Source of the DNA: Pseudorasbora parva
Taxonomy: Eukaryota; Chordata; Actinopteri; Cypriniformes; Gobionidae
DNA length: 64,000 bases
Reading direction: 5' to 3'
NCBI RefSeq assembly: GCF_024679245.1
Contig: NC_090178.1
Span: forward strand, 49,622,831 to 49,686,830
The number at the start of each line of letters is the position of its first letter. Positions within the stretch are counted from its first letter, which is position 1. The position numbers and the translations under genes are program-made. Below are positions 24,290 through 39,700 of the stretch, one piece after another. The notes under the pieces were generated by a model that had not been told where the DNA came from, did no database searches, and saw nothing but the letters and a program-made list of their open reading frames with translations.

Positions 24290-27200
24290 ATATTGTCGAT
24301 AGGGGCACAACTTTAGTAAACGCTCCTATGTGTCGTATTTCATGAGTTAAAATATTGTCGATAGGAGCACAACTTTAGTAAACGCTCCTGTGGGTCGTAT
24401 TTCATGAGTTAAAATATTGTCGATAGGGGCACAACTTTAGTAAACGCTCCTATGTGTCGTATTTCATGAGTTAAAATATTGTCGATAGGGGCACAACTTT
24501 AGTAAACGCTCCTATGTGTCGTATTTCATGAGTTAAAATATTGTCGATAGGAGCACAACTTTAGTAAACGCTCCTATGGGTCGTATTTCATGAGTTAAAA
24601 TATTGTCAATAGGAGCACAACTTTAGTAAACGCTCCTGTGGGTCGTATTTCATGAGTTAAAATATTGTCAATAGGAGCACAACTTTAGTAAACACTCCTA
24701 TGGGTCGTATTTCATGAGTTAAAATATTGTCAATAGGAGCACAACTTTAGTAAACGCTCTTATGGGTCGTATTTCATGAGTTAAAATATTGTCAATAGGA
24801 GCACAACTTTAGTAAACACTCCTATGGGTCGTATTTCATGAGTTTAAATATTGTCGATAGGAGCACAACTTTAGTAAACGCTCCTATGGGTCGTATTTCA
24901 TGAGTTAAAATATTGTCAATAGGAGCACAACTTTAGTAAACGCTCCTGTGGGTCGTATTTCATGAGTTAAAATATTGTCAATAGGAGCACAACTTTAGTA
25001 AACGCTCCTATGGGTCGTATTTCATGAGTTAAAATATTGTCAATAGGAGCACAACTTTAGTAAACGCTCCTGTGGGTCGTATTTCATGAGTTAAAATATT
25101 GTCAATAGGAGCACAACTTTAGTAAACGCTCCTATGGGTCGTATTTCATGAGTTAAAATATTGTCGATAGGGAGCACAACTTTAGTAAACGCTCTTATGG
25201 GTCGTATTTCATGAGTTAAAATATTGTCGATAGGAGCACAACTTTAGTAAACGCTCCTATGGGTCGTATTTCATGAGTTAAAATATTGTCGATAGGGGCA
25301 CAACTTTAGTAAACGCTCCTATGGGTCGTATTTCATGAGTTAAAATATTGTCGATAGGAGCACAACTTTAGTAAATGCTCTTATGGGTCGTATTTCATGA
25401 GTTAAAATATTGTCAATAGGAGCACAACTTTAGTAAACGCTCCTGTGGGTCGTATTTCATGAGTTAAAATATTGTCAATAGGAGCACAACTTTAGTAAAC
25501 GCTCCTCTGGGTCGTATTTCATGAGTTAAAATAATGTCGATAGGGGCACAACTTTAGTAAACGCTCTTATGGGTCGTATTTCATGAGTTAAAATATTGTC
25601 AATAGGGGCACAACTTTAGTAAACGCTCCTCTGGGTCGTATTTCATGAGTCAAAATATTGTCAAAAGGAGCACAACTTTAGTAAACGCTCCTCTGGGTCG
25701 TATTTCATGAGTTAAAATATTGTCGATAGGGGCACAACTTTAGTAAACGCTCTTATGGGTCGTATTTCATGAGTTTAAATATTGTCAATAGGAGCACAAC
25801 TTTAGTAAATGCTCTTATGGGTCGTATTTCATGAGTTAAAATATTGTCAATAGGAGCACAACTTTAGTAAACGCTCCTGTGGGTCGTATTTCATGAGTTA
25901 AAATATTGTCGATAGGAGCACAACTTTAGTAAATGCTCTTATGGGTCGTATTTCATGAGTTAAAATATTGTCAATAGGAGCACAACTTTAGTAAACGCTC
26001 CTGTGGGTCGTATTTCATGAGTTAAAATATTGTCGATAGGAGCACAACTTTAGTAAACGATCATATGGGTCGTATTTCATGAGTTAAAATATTGTCGATA
26101 GGAGCACAACTTTAGTAAACGCTCTTATGGGTCGTATTTCATGAGTTTAAATATTGTCAATAGGAGCACAACTTTAGTAAACGCTCCTGTGGGTCGTATT
26201 TCATGAGTTAAAATATTGTCGATAGGGGCACAACTTTAGTAAACGCTCTTATGGGTCGTATTTCATGAGTTTAAATATTGTCAATAGGAGCACAACTTTA
26301 GTAAATGCTCTTATGGGTCGTATTTCATGAGTTAAAATATTGTCAATAGGAGCACAACTTTAGTAAACGCTCTTATGGGTCGTATTTCATGAGTTAAAAT
26401 ATTGTCGATAGGAGCACAACTTTAGTAAACGCTCCTATGTGTCGTATTTCATGAGTTAAAATATTGTCGATAGGGGCACAACTTTAGTAAACGCTCCTCT
26501 GGGTCGTATTTCATGAGTTAAAATATTGTTGATAGGAGCACAACTTTAGTAAACGCTCCTGTGGGTCGTATTTCATGAGTTAAAATATTGTCGATAGGAG
26601 CACAACTTTAGTAAACGCTCCTGTGGGTCGTATTTCATGAGTTAAAATATTGTCGATAGGGGCACAACTTTAGTAAACGCTCCTATGTGTCGTATTTCAT
26701 GAGTTAAAATATTGTCGATAGGGGCACAACTTTAGTAAACGCTCCTATGTGTCGTATTTCATGAGTTAAAATATTGTCGATAGGAGCACAACTTTAGTAA
26801 ACGCTCCTGTGGGTCGTATTTCATGAGTTAAAATATTGTCGATAGGGGCACAACTTTAGTAAACGCTCCTATGTGTCGTATTTCATGAGTTAAAATATTG
26901 TCGATAGGGGCACAACTTTAGTAAACGCTCCTATGTGTCGTATTTCATGAGTTAAAATATTGTCGATAGGAGCACAACTTTAGTAAACGCTCCTATGGGT
27001 CGTATTTCATGAGTTAAAATATTGTCAATAGGAGCACAACTTTAGTAAACGCTCCTGTGGGTCGTATTTCATGAGTTAAAATATTGTCAATAGGAGCACA
27101 ACTTTAGTAAACACTCCTATGGGTCGTATTTCATGAGTTAAAATATTGTCAATAGGAGCACAACTTTAGTAAACGCTCTTATGGGTCGTATTTCATGAGT

Positions 27201-28104
27201 TAAAATATTGTCAATAGGAGCACAACTTTAGTAAACACTCCTATGGGTCGTATTTCATGAGTTTAAATATTGTCGATAGGAGCACAACTTTAGTAAACGC
27301 TCCTATGGGTCGTATTTCATGAGTTAAAATATTGTCAATAGGAGCACAACTTTAGTAAACGCTCCTGTGGGTCGTATTTCATGAGTTAAAATATTGTCAA
27401 TAGGAGCACAACTTTAGTAAACGCTCCTATGGGTCGTATTTCATGAGTTAAAATATTGTCAATAGGAGCACAACTTTAGTAAACGCTCCTGTGGGTCGTA
27501 TTTCATGAGTTAAAATATTGTCAATAGGAGCACAACTTTAGTAAACGCTCCTATGGGTCGTATTTCATGAGTTAAAATATTGTCGATAGGGAGCACAACT
27601 TTAGTAAACGCTCTTATGGGTCGTATTTCATGAGTTAAAATATTGTCGATAGGAGCACAACTTTAGTAAACGCTCCTATGGGTCGTATTTCATGAGTTAA
27701 AATATTGTCGATAGGGGCACAACTTTAGTAAACGCTCCTATGGGTCGTATTTCATGAGTTAAAATATTGTCGATAGGAGCACAACTTTAGTAAATGCTCT
27801 TATGGGTCGTATTTCATGAGTTAAAATATTGTCAATAGGAGCACAACTTTAGTAAACGCTCCTGTGGGTCGTATTTCATGAGTTAAAATATTGTCAATAG
27901 GAGCACAACTTTAGTAAACGCTCCTCTGGGTCGTATTTCATGAGTTAAAATAATGTCGATAGGGGCACAACTTTAGTAAACGCTCTTATGGGTCGTATTT
28001 CATGAGTTAAAATATTGTCAATAGGGGCACAACTTTAGTAAACGCTCCTCTGGGTCGTATTTCATGAGTCAAAATATTGTCAAAAGGAGCACAACTTTAG
28101 TAAA
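24290..28104. repeat. Internal duplication, offset 2419 bp (39 monomers)
   Basis: The block 24290-25685 recurs at 26709-28104. The rare AATAATGTCG variant occurs at 25531 and 27950, and TCAAAAGGAGC occurs in both copies near the right end (about 25670 and 28080). The copies diverge just after these markers. Confidence 0.8.
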
Positions 28105-28259
28105 CGCTCCTATGGGTCGTATTTCATGAGTTAAAATATTGTCGATAGGAGCACAACTTTAGTAAACGCTCTTATGGGTCGTATTTCATGAGTCAAAATA
28201 TTGTCGATAGGGGCACAACTTTAGTAAACGCTCCTGTGGGTCGTATTTCATGAGTTAAA

Positions 28260-31200
28260 ATATTGTCGATAGGGGCACAACTTTAGTAAACGCTCCTATG
28301 TGTCGTATTTCATGAGTTAAAATATTGTCGATAGGGGCACAACTTTAGTAAACGCTCTTATGGGTCGTATTTCATGAGTTAAAATATTGTCGATAGGGGC
28401 ACAACTTTAGTAAACGCTCCTATGTGTCGTATTTCATGAGTTAAAATATTGTCGATAGGGGCACAACTTTAGTAAACGCTCCTATGGGTCGTATTTCATG
28501 AGTTAAAATATTGTCGATAGGAGCACAACTTTAGTAAACGCTCCTCTGGGTCGTATTTCATGAGTTAAAATATTGTCGATAGGGGCACAACTTTAGTAAA
28601 CGCTCTTATGGGTCGTATTTCATGAGTTTAAATATTGTCAATAGGAGCACAACTTTAGTAAATGCTCTTATGGGTCGTATTTCATGAGTTAAAATATTGT
28701 CAATAGGAGCACAACTTTAGTAAACGCTCCTGTGGGTCGTATTTCATGAGTTAAAATATTGTCGATAGGAGCACAACTTTAGTAAATGCTCTTATGGGTC
28801 GTATTTCATGAGTTAAAATATTGTCAATAGGAGCACAACTTTAGTAAACGCTCCTGTGGGTCGTATTTCATGAGTTAAAATATTGTCGATAGGAGCACAA
28901 CTTTAGTAAACGATCATATGGGTCGTATTTCATGAGTTAAAATATTGTCGATAGGAGCACAACTTTAGTAAACGCTCTTATGGGTCGTATTTCATGAGTT
29001 TAAATATTGTCAATAGGAGCACAACTTTAGTAAACGCTCCTGTGGGTCGTATTTCATGAGTTAAAATATTGTCGATAGGGGCACAACTTTAGTAAACGCT
29101 CTTATGGGTCGTATTTCATGAGTTTAAATATTGTCAATAGGAGCACAACTTTAGTAAATGCTCTTATGGGTCGTATTTCATGAGTTAAAATATTGTCAAT
29201 AGGAGCACAACTTTAGTAAACGCTCCTGTGGGTCGTATTTCATGAGTTAAAATATTGTCGATAGGGGCACAACTTTAGTAAACGCTCTTATGGGTCGTAT
29301 TTCATGAGTTAAAATATTGTCGATAGGGGCACAACTTTAGTAAACGCTCCTCTGGGTCGTATTTCATGAGTTAAAATATTGTCGATAGGGGCACAACTTT
29401 AGTAAACGCTCCTCTGGGTCGTATTTCATGAGTTAAAATATTGTCGATAGGGGCACAACTTTAGTAAACGCTCTTATGGGTCGTATTTCATGAGTTTAAA
29501 TATTGTCAATAGGAGCACAACTTTAGTAAATGCTCCTGTGGGTCGTATTTCATGAGTTAAAATATTGTCGATAGGGGCACAACTTTAGTAAACGCTCTTA
29601 TGGGTCGTATTTCATGAGTTTAAATATTGTCAATAGGAGCACAACTTTAGTAAATGCTCTTATGGGTCGTATTTCATGAGTTAAAATATTGTCAATAGGA
29701 GCACAACTTTAGTAAACGCTCCTGTGGGTCGTATTTCATGAGTTAAAATATTGTCGATAGGAGCACAACTTTAGTAAACGATCCTATGGGTCGTATTTCA
29801 TGAGTTAAAATATTGTCAATAGGAGCACAACTTTAGTAAACGCTCCTGTGGGTCGTATTTCATGAGTTAAAATATTGTCAATAGGAGCACAACTTTAGTA
29901 AACGCTCCTGTGGGTCGTATTTCATGAGTTAAAATATTGTCAATAGGAGCACAACTTTAGTAAACGCTCCTGTGGGTCGTATTTCATGAGTTAAAATATT
30001 GTCAATAGGAGCACAACTTTAGTAAACGCTCCTGTGGGTCGTATTTCATGAGTTAAAATATTGTCGATAGGGGCACAACTTTAGTAAACGCTCCTCTGGG
30101 TCGTATTTCATGAGTTAAAATATTGTTAATAGGAGCACAACTTTAGTAAACGCTCCTGTGGGTCGTATTTCATGAGTTAAAATATTGTCAATAGGAGCAC
30201 AACTTTAGTAAACGCTCCTGTGGGTCGTATTTCATGAGTTAAAATATTGTCGATAGGGGCACAACTTTAGTAAACGCTCTTATGGGTCGTATTTCATGAG
30301 TTAAAATATTGTCAATAGGGGCACAACTTTAGTAAACGCTCCTCTGGGTCGTATTTCATGAGTTAAAATATTGTCGATAGGGGCACAACTTTAGTAAACG
30401 CTCCTCTGGGTCGTATTTCATGAGTTAAATATTGTCGATAGGGGCACAACTTTAGTAAACGCTCCTCTGGGTCGTATTTCATGAGTTAAAATATTGTCGA
30501 TAGGGGCACAACTTTAGTAAACACTCCTATGGGTCGTATTTCATGAGTTTAAATATTGTCAATAGGAGCACAACTTTAGTAAATGCTCCTGTGGGTCGTA
30601 TTTCATGAGTTAAAATATTGGCGATAGGGGCACAACTTTAGTAAACGCTCTTATGGGTCGTATTTCATGAGTTTAAATATTGTCAATAGGAGCACAACTT
30701 TAGTAAATGCTCTTATGGGTCGTATTTCATGAGTTAAAATATTGTCAATAGGAGCACAACTTTAGTAAACGCTCCTGTGGGTCGTATTTCATGAGTTAAA
30801 ATATTGTCGATAGGAGCACAACTTTAGTAAACGATCCTCTGGGTCGTATTTCATGAGTCAAAATATTGTCGATAGGGGCACAACTTTAGTAAACACTCCT
30901 ATGGGTCGTATTTCATGAGTTAAAATATTGTCGATAGGAGCACAACATTAGTAAACGCTCCTGTGGGTCGTATTTCATGAGTTAAAATATTGTCGATAGG
31001 GGCACAACTTTAGTAAACGCTCCTGTGGGTCGTATTTCATGAGTTAAAATATTGTCAATAGGAGCACAACTTTAGTAAACGCTCTTATGGGTCGTATTTC
31101 ATGAGTTTAAATATTGTCAATAGGAGCACAACTTTAGTAAACGCTCCTGTGGGTCGTATTTCATGAGTTAAAATATTGTCGATAGGGGCACAACTTTAGT

Positions 31201-33723
31201 AAACACTCCTATGGGTCGTATTTCATGAGTTAAAATATTGTCGATAGGAGCACAACATTAGTAAACGCTCCTGTGGGTCGTATTTCATGATTTAAAATAT
31301 TGTCGATAGGGGCACAACTTTAGTAAACGCTCCTATGGGTCGTATTTCATGAGTTAAAATATTGTCGATAGGAGCACAACTTTAGTAAACGCTCCTCTGG
31401 GTCGTATTTCATGAGTCAAAATATTGTCGATAGGGGCACAACTTTAGTAAACGCTCCTCTGGGTCGTATTTCATGAGTTAAAATATTGTCGATAGGGGCA
31501 CAACTTTAGTAAACGCTCCTCTGGGTCGTATTTCATGAGTTAAAATATTGTCGATAGGGGCACAACTTTAGTAAACTCTCCTGTGGGTCGTATTTCATGA
31601 GTTAAAATATTGTCGATAGGAGCACAACTTTAGTAAACGCTCCTCTGGGTCGTATTTCATGAGTTAAAATATTGTCGATAGGGGCACAACTTTAGTAAAC
31701 ACTCCTATGGGTCGTATTTCATGAGTTAAAATATTGTCGATAGGAGCACAACATTAGTAAACGCTCCTGTGGGTCGTATTTCATGAGTTAAAATATTGTC
31801 GATAAGGGCACAACTTTAGTAAACGCTCCTATGTGTCGTATTTCATGAGTTAAAATATTGTCGATAGGGGCACAACTTTAGTAAACGCTCTTATGGGTCG
31901 TATTTCATGAGTTAAAATATTGTCGATAGGGGCACAACTTTAGTAAACGCTCCTATGTGTCGTATTTCATGAGTTAAAATATTGTCGATAGGGGCACAAC
32001 TTTAGTAAACGCTCCTATGGGTCGTATTTCATGAGTTAAAATATTGTCGATAGGAGCACAACTTTAGTAAACGCTCCTCTGGGTCGTATTTCATGAGTTA
32101 AAATATTGTCGATAGGGGCACAACTTTAGTAAACGCTCTTATGGGTCGTATTTCATGAGTTTAAATATTGTCAATAGGAGCACAACTTTAGTAAATGCTC
32201 TTATGGGTCGTATTTCATGAGTTAAAATATTGTCAATAGGAGCACAACTTTAGTAAACGCTCCTGTGGGTCGTATTTCATGAGTTAAAATATTGTCGATA
32301 GGAGCACAACTTTAGTAAATGCTCTTATGGGTCGTATTTCATGAGTTAAAATATTGTCAATAGGAGCACAACTTTAGTAAACGCTCCTGTGGGTCGTATT
32401 TCATGAGTTAAAATATTGTCGATAGGAGCACAACTTTAGTAAACGATCATATGGGTCGTATTTCATGAGTTAAAATATTGTCGATAGGAGCACAACTTTA
32501 GTAAACGCTCTTATGGGTCGTATTTCATGAGTTTAAATATTGTCAATAGGAGCACAACTTTAGTAAACGCTCCTGTGGGTCGTATTTCATGAGTTAAAAT
32601 ATTGTCGATAGGGGCACAACTTTAGTAAACGCTCTTATGGGTCGTATTTCATGAGTTTAAATATTGTCAATAGGAGCACAACTTTAGTAAATGCTCTTAT
32701 GGGTCGTATTTCATGAGTTAAAATATTGTCAATAGGAGCACAACTTTAGTAAACGCTCCTGTGGGTCGTATTTCATGAGTTAAAATATTGTCGATAGGGG
32801 CACAACTTTAGTAAACGCTCTTATGGGTCGTATTTCATGAGTTAAAATATTGTCGATAGGGGCACAACTTTAGTAAACGCTCCTCTGGGTCGTATTTCAT
32901 GAGTTAAAATATTGTCGATAGGGGCACAACTTTAGTAAACGCTCCTCTGGGTCGTATTTCATGAGTTAAAATATTGTCGATAGGGGCACAACTTTAGTAA
33001 ACGCTCTTATGGGTCGTATTTCATGAGTTTAAATATTGTCAATAGGAGCACAACTTTAGTAAATGCTCCTGTGGGTCGTATTTCATGAGTTAAAATATTG
33101 TCGATAGGGGCACAACTTTAGTAAACGCTCTTATGGGTCGTATTTCATGAGTTTAAATATTGTCAATAGGAGCACAACTTTAGTAAATGCTCTTATGGGT
33201 CGTATTTCATGAGTTAAAATATTGTCAATAGGAGCACAACTTTAGTAAACGCTCCTGTGGGTCGTATTTCATGAGTTAAAATATTGTCGATAGGAGCACA
33301 ACTTTAGTAAACGATCCTATGGGTCGTATTTCATGAGTTAAAATATTGTCAATAGGAGCACAACTTTAGTAAACGCTCCTGTGGGTCGTATTTCATGAGT
33401 TAAAATATTGTCAATAGGAGCACAACTTTAGTAAACGCTCCTGTGGGTCGTATTTCATGAGTTAAAATATTGTCAATAGGAGCACAACTTTAGTAAACGC
33501 TCCTGTGGGTCGTATTTCATGAGTTAAAATATTGTCAATAGGAGCACAACTTTAGTAAACGCTCCTGTGGGTCGTATTTCATGAGTTAAAATATTGTCGA
33601 TAGGGGCACAACTTTAGTAAACGCTCCTCTGGGTCGTATTTCATGAGTTAAAATATTGTTAATAGGAGCACAACTTTAGTAAACGCTCCTGTGGGTCGTA
33701 TTTCATGAGTTAAAATATTGTCA
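28260..33723. repeat. Internal duplication, offset 3533 bp (57 monomers)
   Basis: The block 28260-30190 recurs at 31793-33723. The rare TTGTTAATAGG variant is shared at about 30123 and 33656. The offset is one base short of 57 monomers because a 61-bp monomer (near 30427) lies between the copies. Confidence 0.8.
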
Positions 33724-36700
33724 ATAGGAGCACAACTTTAGTAAACGCTCCTATGTGTCGTATTTCATGAGTTAAAATATTGTCAATAGGAGCACAACTT
33801 TAGTAAACGCTCCTGTGGGTCGTATTTCATGAGTTAAAATATTGTCGATAGGGGCACAACTTTAGTAAACGCTCCTGTGGGTCGTATTTCATGAGTTAAA
33901 ATATTGTCAATAGGAGCACAACTTTAGTAAACGCTCCTGTGGGTCGTATTTCATGAGTTAAAATATTGTCGATAGGGGCACAACTTTAGTAAACGCTCCT
34001 CTGGGTCGTATTTCATGAGTTAAAATATTGTCGATAGGGGCACAACTTTAGTAAACGCTCCTGTGGGTCGTATTTCATGAGTTAAAATATTGTCGATAGG
34101 GGCACAACTTTAGTAAACGCTCTTATGGGTCGTATTTCATGAGTTAAAATATTGTCAATAGGAGCACAACTTTAGTAAATGCTCTTATGGGTCGTATTTC
34201 ATGAGTTAAAATATTGTCAATAGGAGCACAACTTTAGTAAACGCTCCTTTGGGTCGTATTTCATGAGTTAAAATATTGTCAATAGGAGCACAACTTTAGT
34301 AAATGCTCTTATGGGTCGTATTTCATGAGTTTAAATATTGTCAATAGGAGCACAACTTTAGTAAATGCTCTTATGGGTCGTATTTCATGAGTTTAAATAT
34401 TGTCAATAGGAGCACAACTTTAGTAAACGCTCCTGTGGGTCGTATTTCATGAGTTAAAATATTGTCGATAGGGGCACAACTTTAGTAAACGCTCCTCTGG
34501 GTCGTATTTCATGAGTTAAAATATTGTCGATAGGGGCACAACTTTAGTAAACGCTCCTGTGGGTCGTATTTCATGAGTTAAAATATTGTCGATAGGGGCA
34601 CAACTTTAGTAAACACTCCTATGGGTCGTATTTCATGAGTTAAAATATTGTCGATAGGAGCACAACATTAGTAAACGCTCCTGTGGGTCGTATTTCATGA
34701 GTTAAAATATTGTCAATAGGAGCACAACTTTAGTAAACGCTCCTGTGGGTCGTATTTCATGAGTTAAAATATTGTCAATAGGAGCACAACTTTAGTAAAC
34801 GCTCCTATGGGTCGTATTTCATGTGTTAAAATATTGTCAATAGGAGCACAACTTTAGTAAACACTCCTATGGGTCGTATTTCATGAGTTAAAATATTGTC
34901 GATAGGGGCACAACTTTAGTAAACGCTCCTATGGGTCGTATTTCATGAGTCAAAATATTGTCAATAGGAGCACAACTTTAGTAAACACTCCTATGGTTCG
35001 TATTTCATGAGTTAAAATATTGTCGATAGGGGCACAACTTTAGTAAACGCTCCTCTGGGTCGTATTTCATGAGTCAAAATATTGTCAATAGGAGCACAAC
35101 TTTAGTAAACACTCCTATGGGTCGTATTTCATGAGTTAAAATATTGTCGATAGGAGCACAACTTTAGTAAACGCTCCTCTGGGTCGTATTTCATGAGTCA
35201 AAATATTGTCGATAGGAGCACAACTTTAGTAAACACTCCTATGGGTCGTATTTCATGAGTTAAAATATTGTCGATAAGGGCACAACTTTAGTAAACGCTC
35301 CTATGTGTCGTATTTCATGAGTTAAAATATTGTCAATAGGAGCACAACTTTAGTAAACGCTCCTATGGGTCGTATTTCATGAGTTAAAATATTGTCGATA
35401 GGGAGCACAACTTTAGTAAACGCTCTTATGGGTCGTATTTCATGAGTTAAAATATTGTCGATAGGAGCACAACTTTAGTAAACGCTCCTATGGGTCGTAT
35501 TTCATGAGTTAAAATATTGTCGATAGGGGCACAACTTTAGTAAACGCTCCTATGGGTCGTATTTCATGAGTTAAAATATTGTCAATAGGAGCACAACTTT
35601 AGTAAACGCTCCTGTGGGTCGTATTTCATGAGTTAAAATATTGTCAATAGGAGCACAACTTTAGTAAACGCTCCTGTGGGTCGTATTTCATGAGTTAAAA
35701 TATTGTCGATAGGGGCACAACTTTAGTAAACGCTCCTATGGGTCGTATTTCATGAGTTAAAATATTGTCGATAGGAGCACAACTTTAGTAAACGCTCTTA
35801 TGGGTCGTATTTCATGAGTTAAAATATTGTCGATAGGAGCACAACTTTAGTAAACGCTCCTGTGGGTCGTATTTCATGAGTTAAAATATTGTCGATAGGG
35901 GCACAACTTTAGTAAACGCTCTTATGGGTCGTATTTCATGAGTTAAAATATTGTCAATAGGAGCACAACTTTAGTAAATGCTCTTATGGGTCGTATTTCA
36001 TGAGTTAAAATATTGTCAATAGGAGCACAACTTTAGTAAACGCTCCTGTGGGTCGTATTTCATGAGTTAAAATATTGTCGATAGGAGCACAACTTTAGTA
36101 AACGATCCTATGGGTCGTATTTCATGAGTTAAAATATTGTCAATAGGAGCACAACTTTAGTAAACGCTCCTGTGGGTCGTATTTCATGAGTTAAAATATT
36201 GTCAATAGGAGCACAACTTTAGTAAACGCTCCTGTGGGTCGTATTTCATGAGTTAAAATATTGTCAATAGGAGCACAACTTTAGTAAACGCTCCTGTGGG
36301 TCGTATTTCATGAGTTAAAATATTGTCAATAGGAGCACAACTTTAGTAAACGCTCCTGTGGGTCGTATTTCATGAGTTAAAATATTGTCGATAGGGGCAC
36401 AACTTTAGTAAACGCTCCTATGGGTCGTATTTCATGAGTTAAAATATTGTCGATAGGGGCACAACTTTAGTAAACGCTCCTATGGGTCGTATTTCATGAG
36501 TTAAAATTTTGTCGATAGGAGCACAACTTTAGTAAACGCTCCTCTGGGTCGTATTTCATGAGTTAAAATATTGTCAATAGGAGCACAACTTTAGTAAACG
36601 CTCTTATGGGTCGTATTTCATGAGTTAAAATATTGTCAATAGGAGCACAACTTTAGTAAACGGTCTTATCGGTCGTATTTCATGAGTTAAAATATTGTCA

Positions 36701-39700
36701 ATAGGAGCACAACTTTAGTAAACGCTCCTGTGGGTCGTATTTCATGAGTTAAAATATTGTCAATAGGAGCACAACTTTAGTAAATGCTCTTATGGGTCGT
36801 ATTTCATGAGTTTAAATATTGTCAATAGGAGCACAACTTTAGTAAATGCTCTTATGGGTCGTATTTCATGAGTTAAAATATTGTCAATAGGAGCACAACT
36901 TTAGTAAACGCTCCTGTGGGTCGTATTTCATGAGTTAAAATATTGTCGATAGGAGCACAACTTTAGTAAACGCTCCTCTGGGTCGTATTTCATGAGTCAA
37001 AATATTGTCGATAGGGGCACAACTTTAGTAAACGCTCCTCTGGGTCGTATTTCATGAGTTAAAATATTGTCGATAGGGGCACAACTTTAGTAAACGCTCC
37101 TCTGGGTCGTATTTCATGAGTTAAAATATTGTCGATAGGGGCACAACTTTAGTAAACTCTCCTGTGGGTCGTATTTCATGAGTTAAAATATTGTCGATAG
37201 GAGCACAACTTTAGTAAACGCTCCTCTGGGTCGTATTTCATGAGTTAAAATATTGTCGATAGGGGCACAACTTTAGTAAACACTCCTATGGGTCGTATTT
37301 CATGAGTTAAAATATTGTCGATAGGAGCACAACATTAGTAAACGCTCCTGTGGGTCGTATTTCATGAGTTAAAATATTGTCGATAAGGGCACAACTTTAG
37401 TAAACGCTCCTCTGGGTCGTATTTCATGAGTTAAAATATTGTCAATAGGAGCACAACTTTAGTAAACGCTCCTATGGGTCGTATTTCATGTGTTAAAATA
37501 TTGTCAATAGGAGCACAACTTTAGTAAACACTCCTATGGGTCGTATTTCATGAGTTAAAATATTGTCGATAGGGGCACAACTTTAGTAAACGCTCCTATG
37601 TGTCGTATTTCATGAGTCAAAATATTGTCAATAGGAGCACAACTTTAGTAAACACTCCTATGGGTCGTATTTCATGAGTTAAAATATTGTCGATAGGGGC
37701 ACAACTTTAGTAAACGCTCCTCTGGGTCGTATTTCATGAGTCAAAATATTGTCAATAGGAGCACAACTTTAGTAAACACTCCTCTGGGTCGTATTTCATG
37801 AGTTAAAATATTGTCGATAAGGGCACAACTTTAGTAAACGCTCCTATGTGTCGTATTTCATGAGTTAAAATATTGTCAATAGGAGCACAACTTTAGTAAA
37901 CGCTCCTATGGGTCGTATTTCATGAGTTAAAATATTGTCGATAGGGAGCACAACTTTAGTAAACGCTCTTATGGGTCGTATTTCATGAGTTAAAATATTG
38001 TCGATAGGAGCACAACTTTAGTAAACGCTCCTATGGGTCGTATTTCATGAGTTAAAATATTGTCGATAGGGGCACAACTTTAGTAAACGCTCCTATGGGT
38101 CGTATTTCATGAGTTAAAATATTGTCGATAGGGAGCACAACTTTAGTAAACGCTCTTATGGGTCGTATTTCATGAGTTAAAATATTGTCGATAGGAGCAC
38201 AACTTTAGTAAACACTCCTATGGGTCGTATTTCATGAGTTAAAATATTGTTGATAGGAGCACAACTTTAGTAAACGCTCCTGTGGGTCGTATTTCATGAG
38301 TTAAAATATTGTCGATAGGAGCACAACTTTAGTAAACGCTCCTGTGGGTCGTATTTCATGAGTTAAAATATTGTCGATAGGGGCACAACTTTAGTAAACG
38401 CTCCTATGTGTCGTATTTCATGTGTTAAAATATTGTCGATAGGGAGCACAACTTTAGTAAACGCTCTTATGGGTCATATTTCATGAGTTAAAATATTGTC
38501 GATAGGAGCACAACTTTAGTAAACGCTCCTATGGGTCGTATTTCATGAGTTAAAATATTGTCAATAGGAGCACAACTTTAGTAAACGCTCCTATGGGTCG
38601 TATTTCATGAGTTAAAATATTGTCAATAGGAGCACAACTTTAGTAAACGCTCCTGTGGGTCGTATTTCATGAGTTAAAATATTGTCGATAGGGGCACAAC
38701 TTTAGTAAACGCTCTTATGGGTCGTATTTCATGAGTTTAAATATTGTCAATAGGAGCACAACTTTAGTAAATGCTCTTATGGGTCGTATTTCATGAGTTA
38801 AAATATTGTCAATAGGAGCACAACTTTAGTAAACGCTCCTGTGGGTCGTATTTGATGAGTTAAAATATTGTCGATAGGAGCACAACTTTAGTAAACGATC
38901 CTATGGGTCGTATTTCATGAGTTAAAATATTGTCAATAGGAGCACAACTTTAGTAAACGCTCCTGTGGGTCGTATTTCATGAGTTAAAATATTGTCAATA
39001 GGAGCACAACTTTAGTAAACGCTCCTGTGGGTCGTATTTCATGAGTTAAAATATTGTCAATAGGAGCACAACTTTAGTAAACGCTCCTGTGGGTCGTATT
39101 TCATGAGTTAAAATATTGTCAATAGGAGCACAACTTTAGTAAACGCTCCTGTGGGTCGTATTTCATGAGTTAAAATATTGTCGATAGGGGCACAACTTTA
39201 GTAAACGCTCCTATGGGTCGTATTTCATGAGTTAAAATATTGTCGATAGGGGCACAACTTTAGTAAACGCTCCTATGGGTCGTATTTCATGAGTTAAAAT
39301 ATTGTCGATAGGAGCACAACTTTAGTAAACGCTCCTCTGGGTCGTATTTCATGAGTTAAAATATTGTCAATAGGAGCACAACTTTAGTAAACGCTCTTAT
39401 GGGTCGTATTTCATGAGTTAAAATATTGTCAATAGGAGCACAACTTTAGTAAACGCTCTTATGGGTCGTATTTCATGAGTTAAAATATTGTCAATAGGAG
39501 CACAACTTTAGTAAATGCTCTTATGGGTCGTATTTCATGAGTTAAAATATTGTCAATAGGAGCACAACTTTAGTAAACGCTCCTGTGGGTCGTATTTCAT
39601 GAGTTAAAATATTGTCAATAGGAGCACAACTTTAGTAAATGCTCTTATGGGTCGTATTTCATGAGTTTAAATATTGTCAATAGGAGCACAACTTTAGTAA

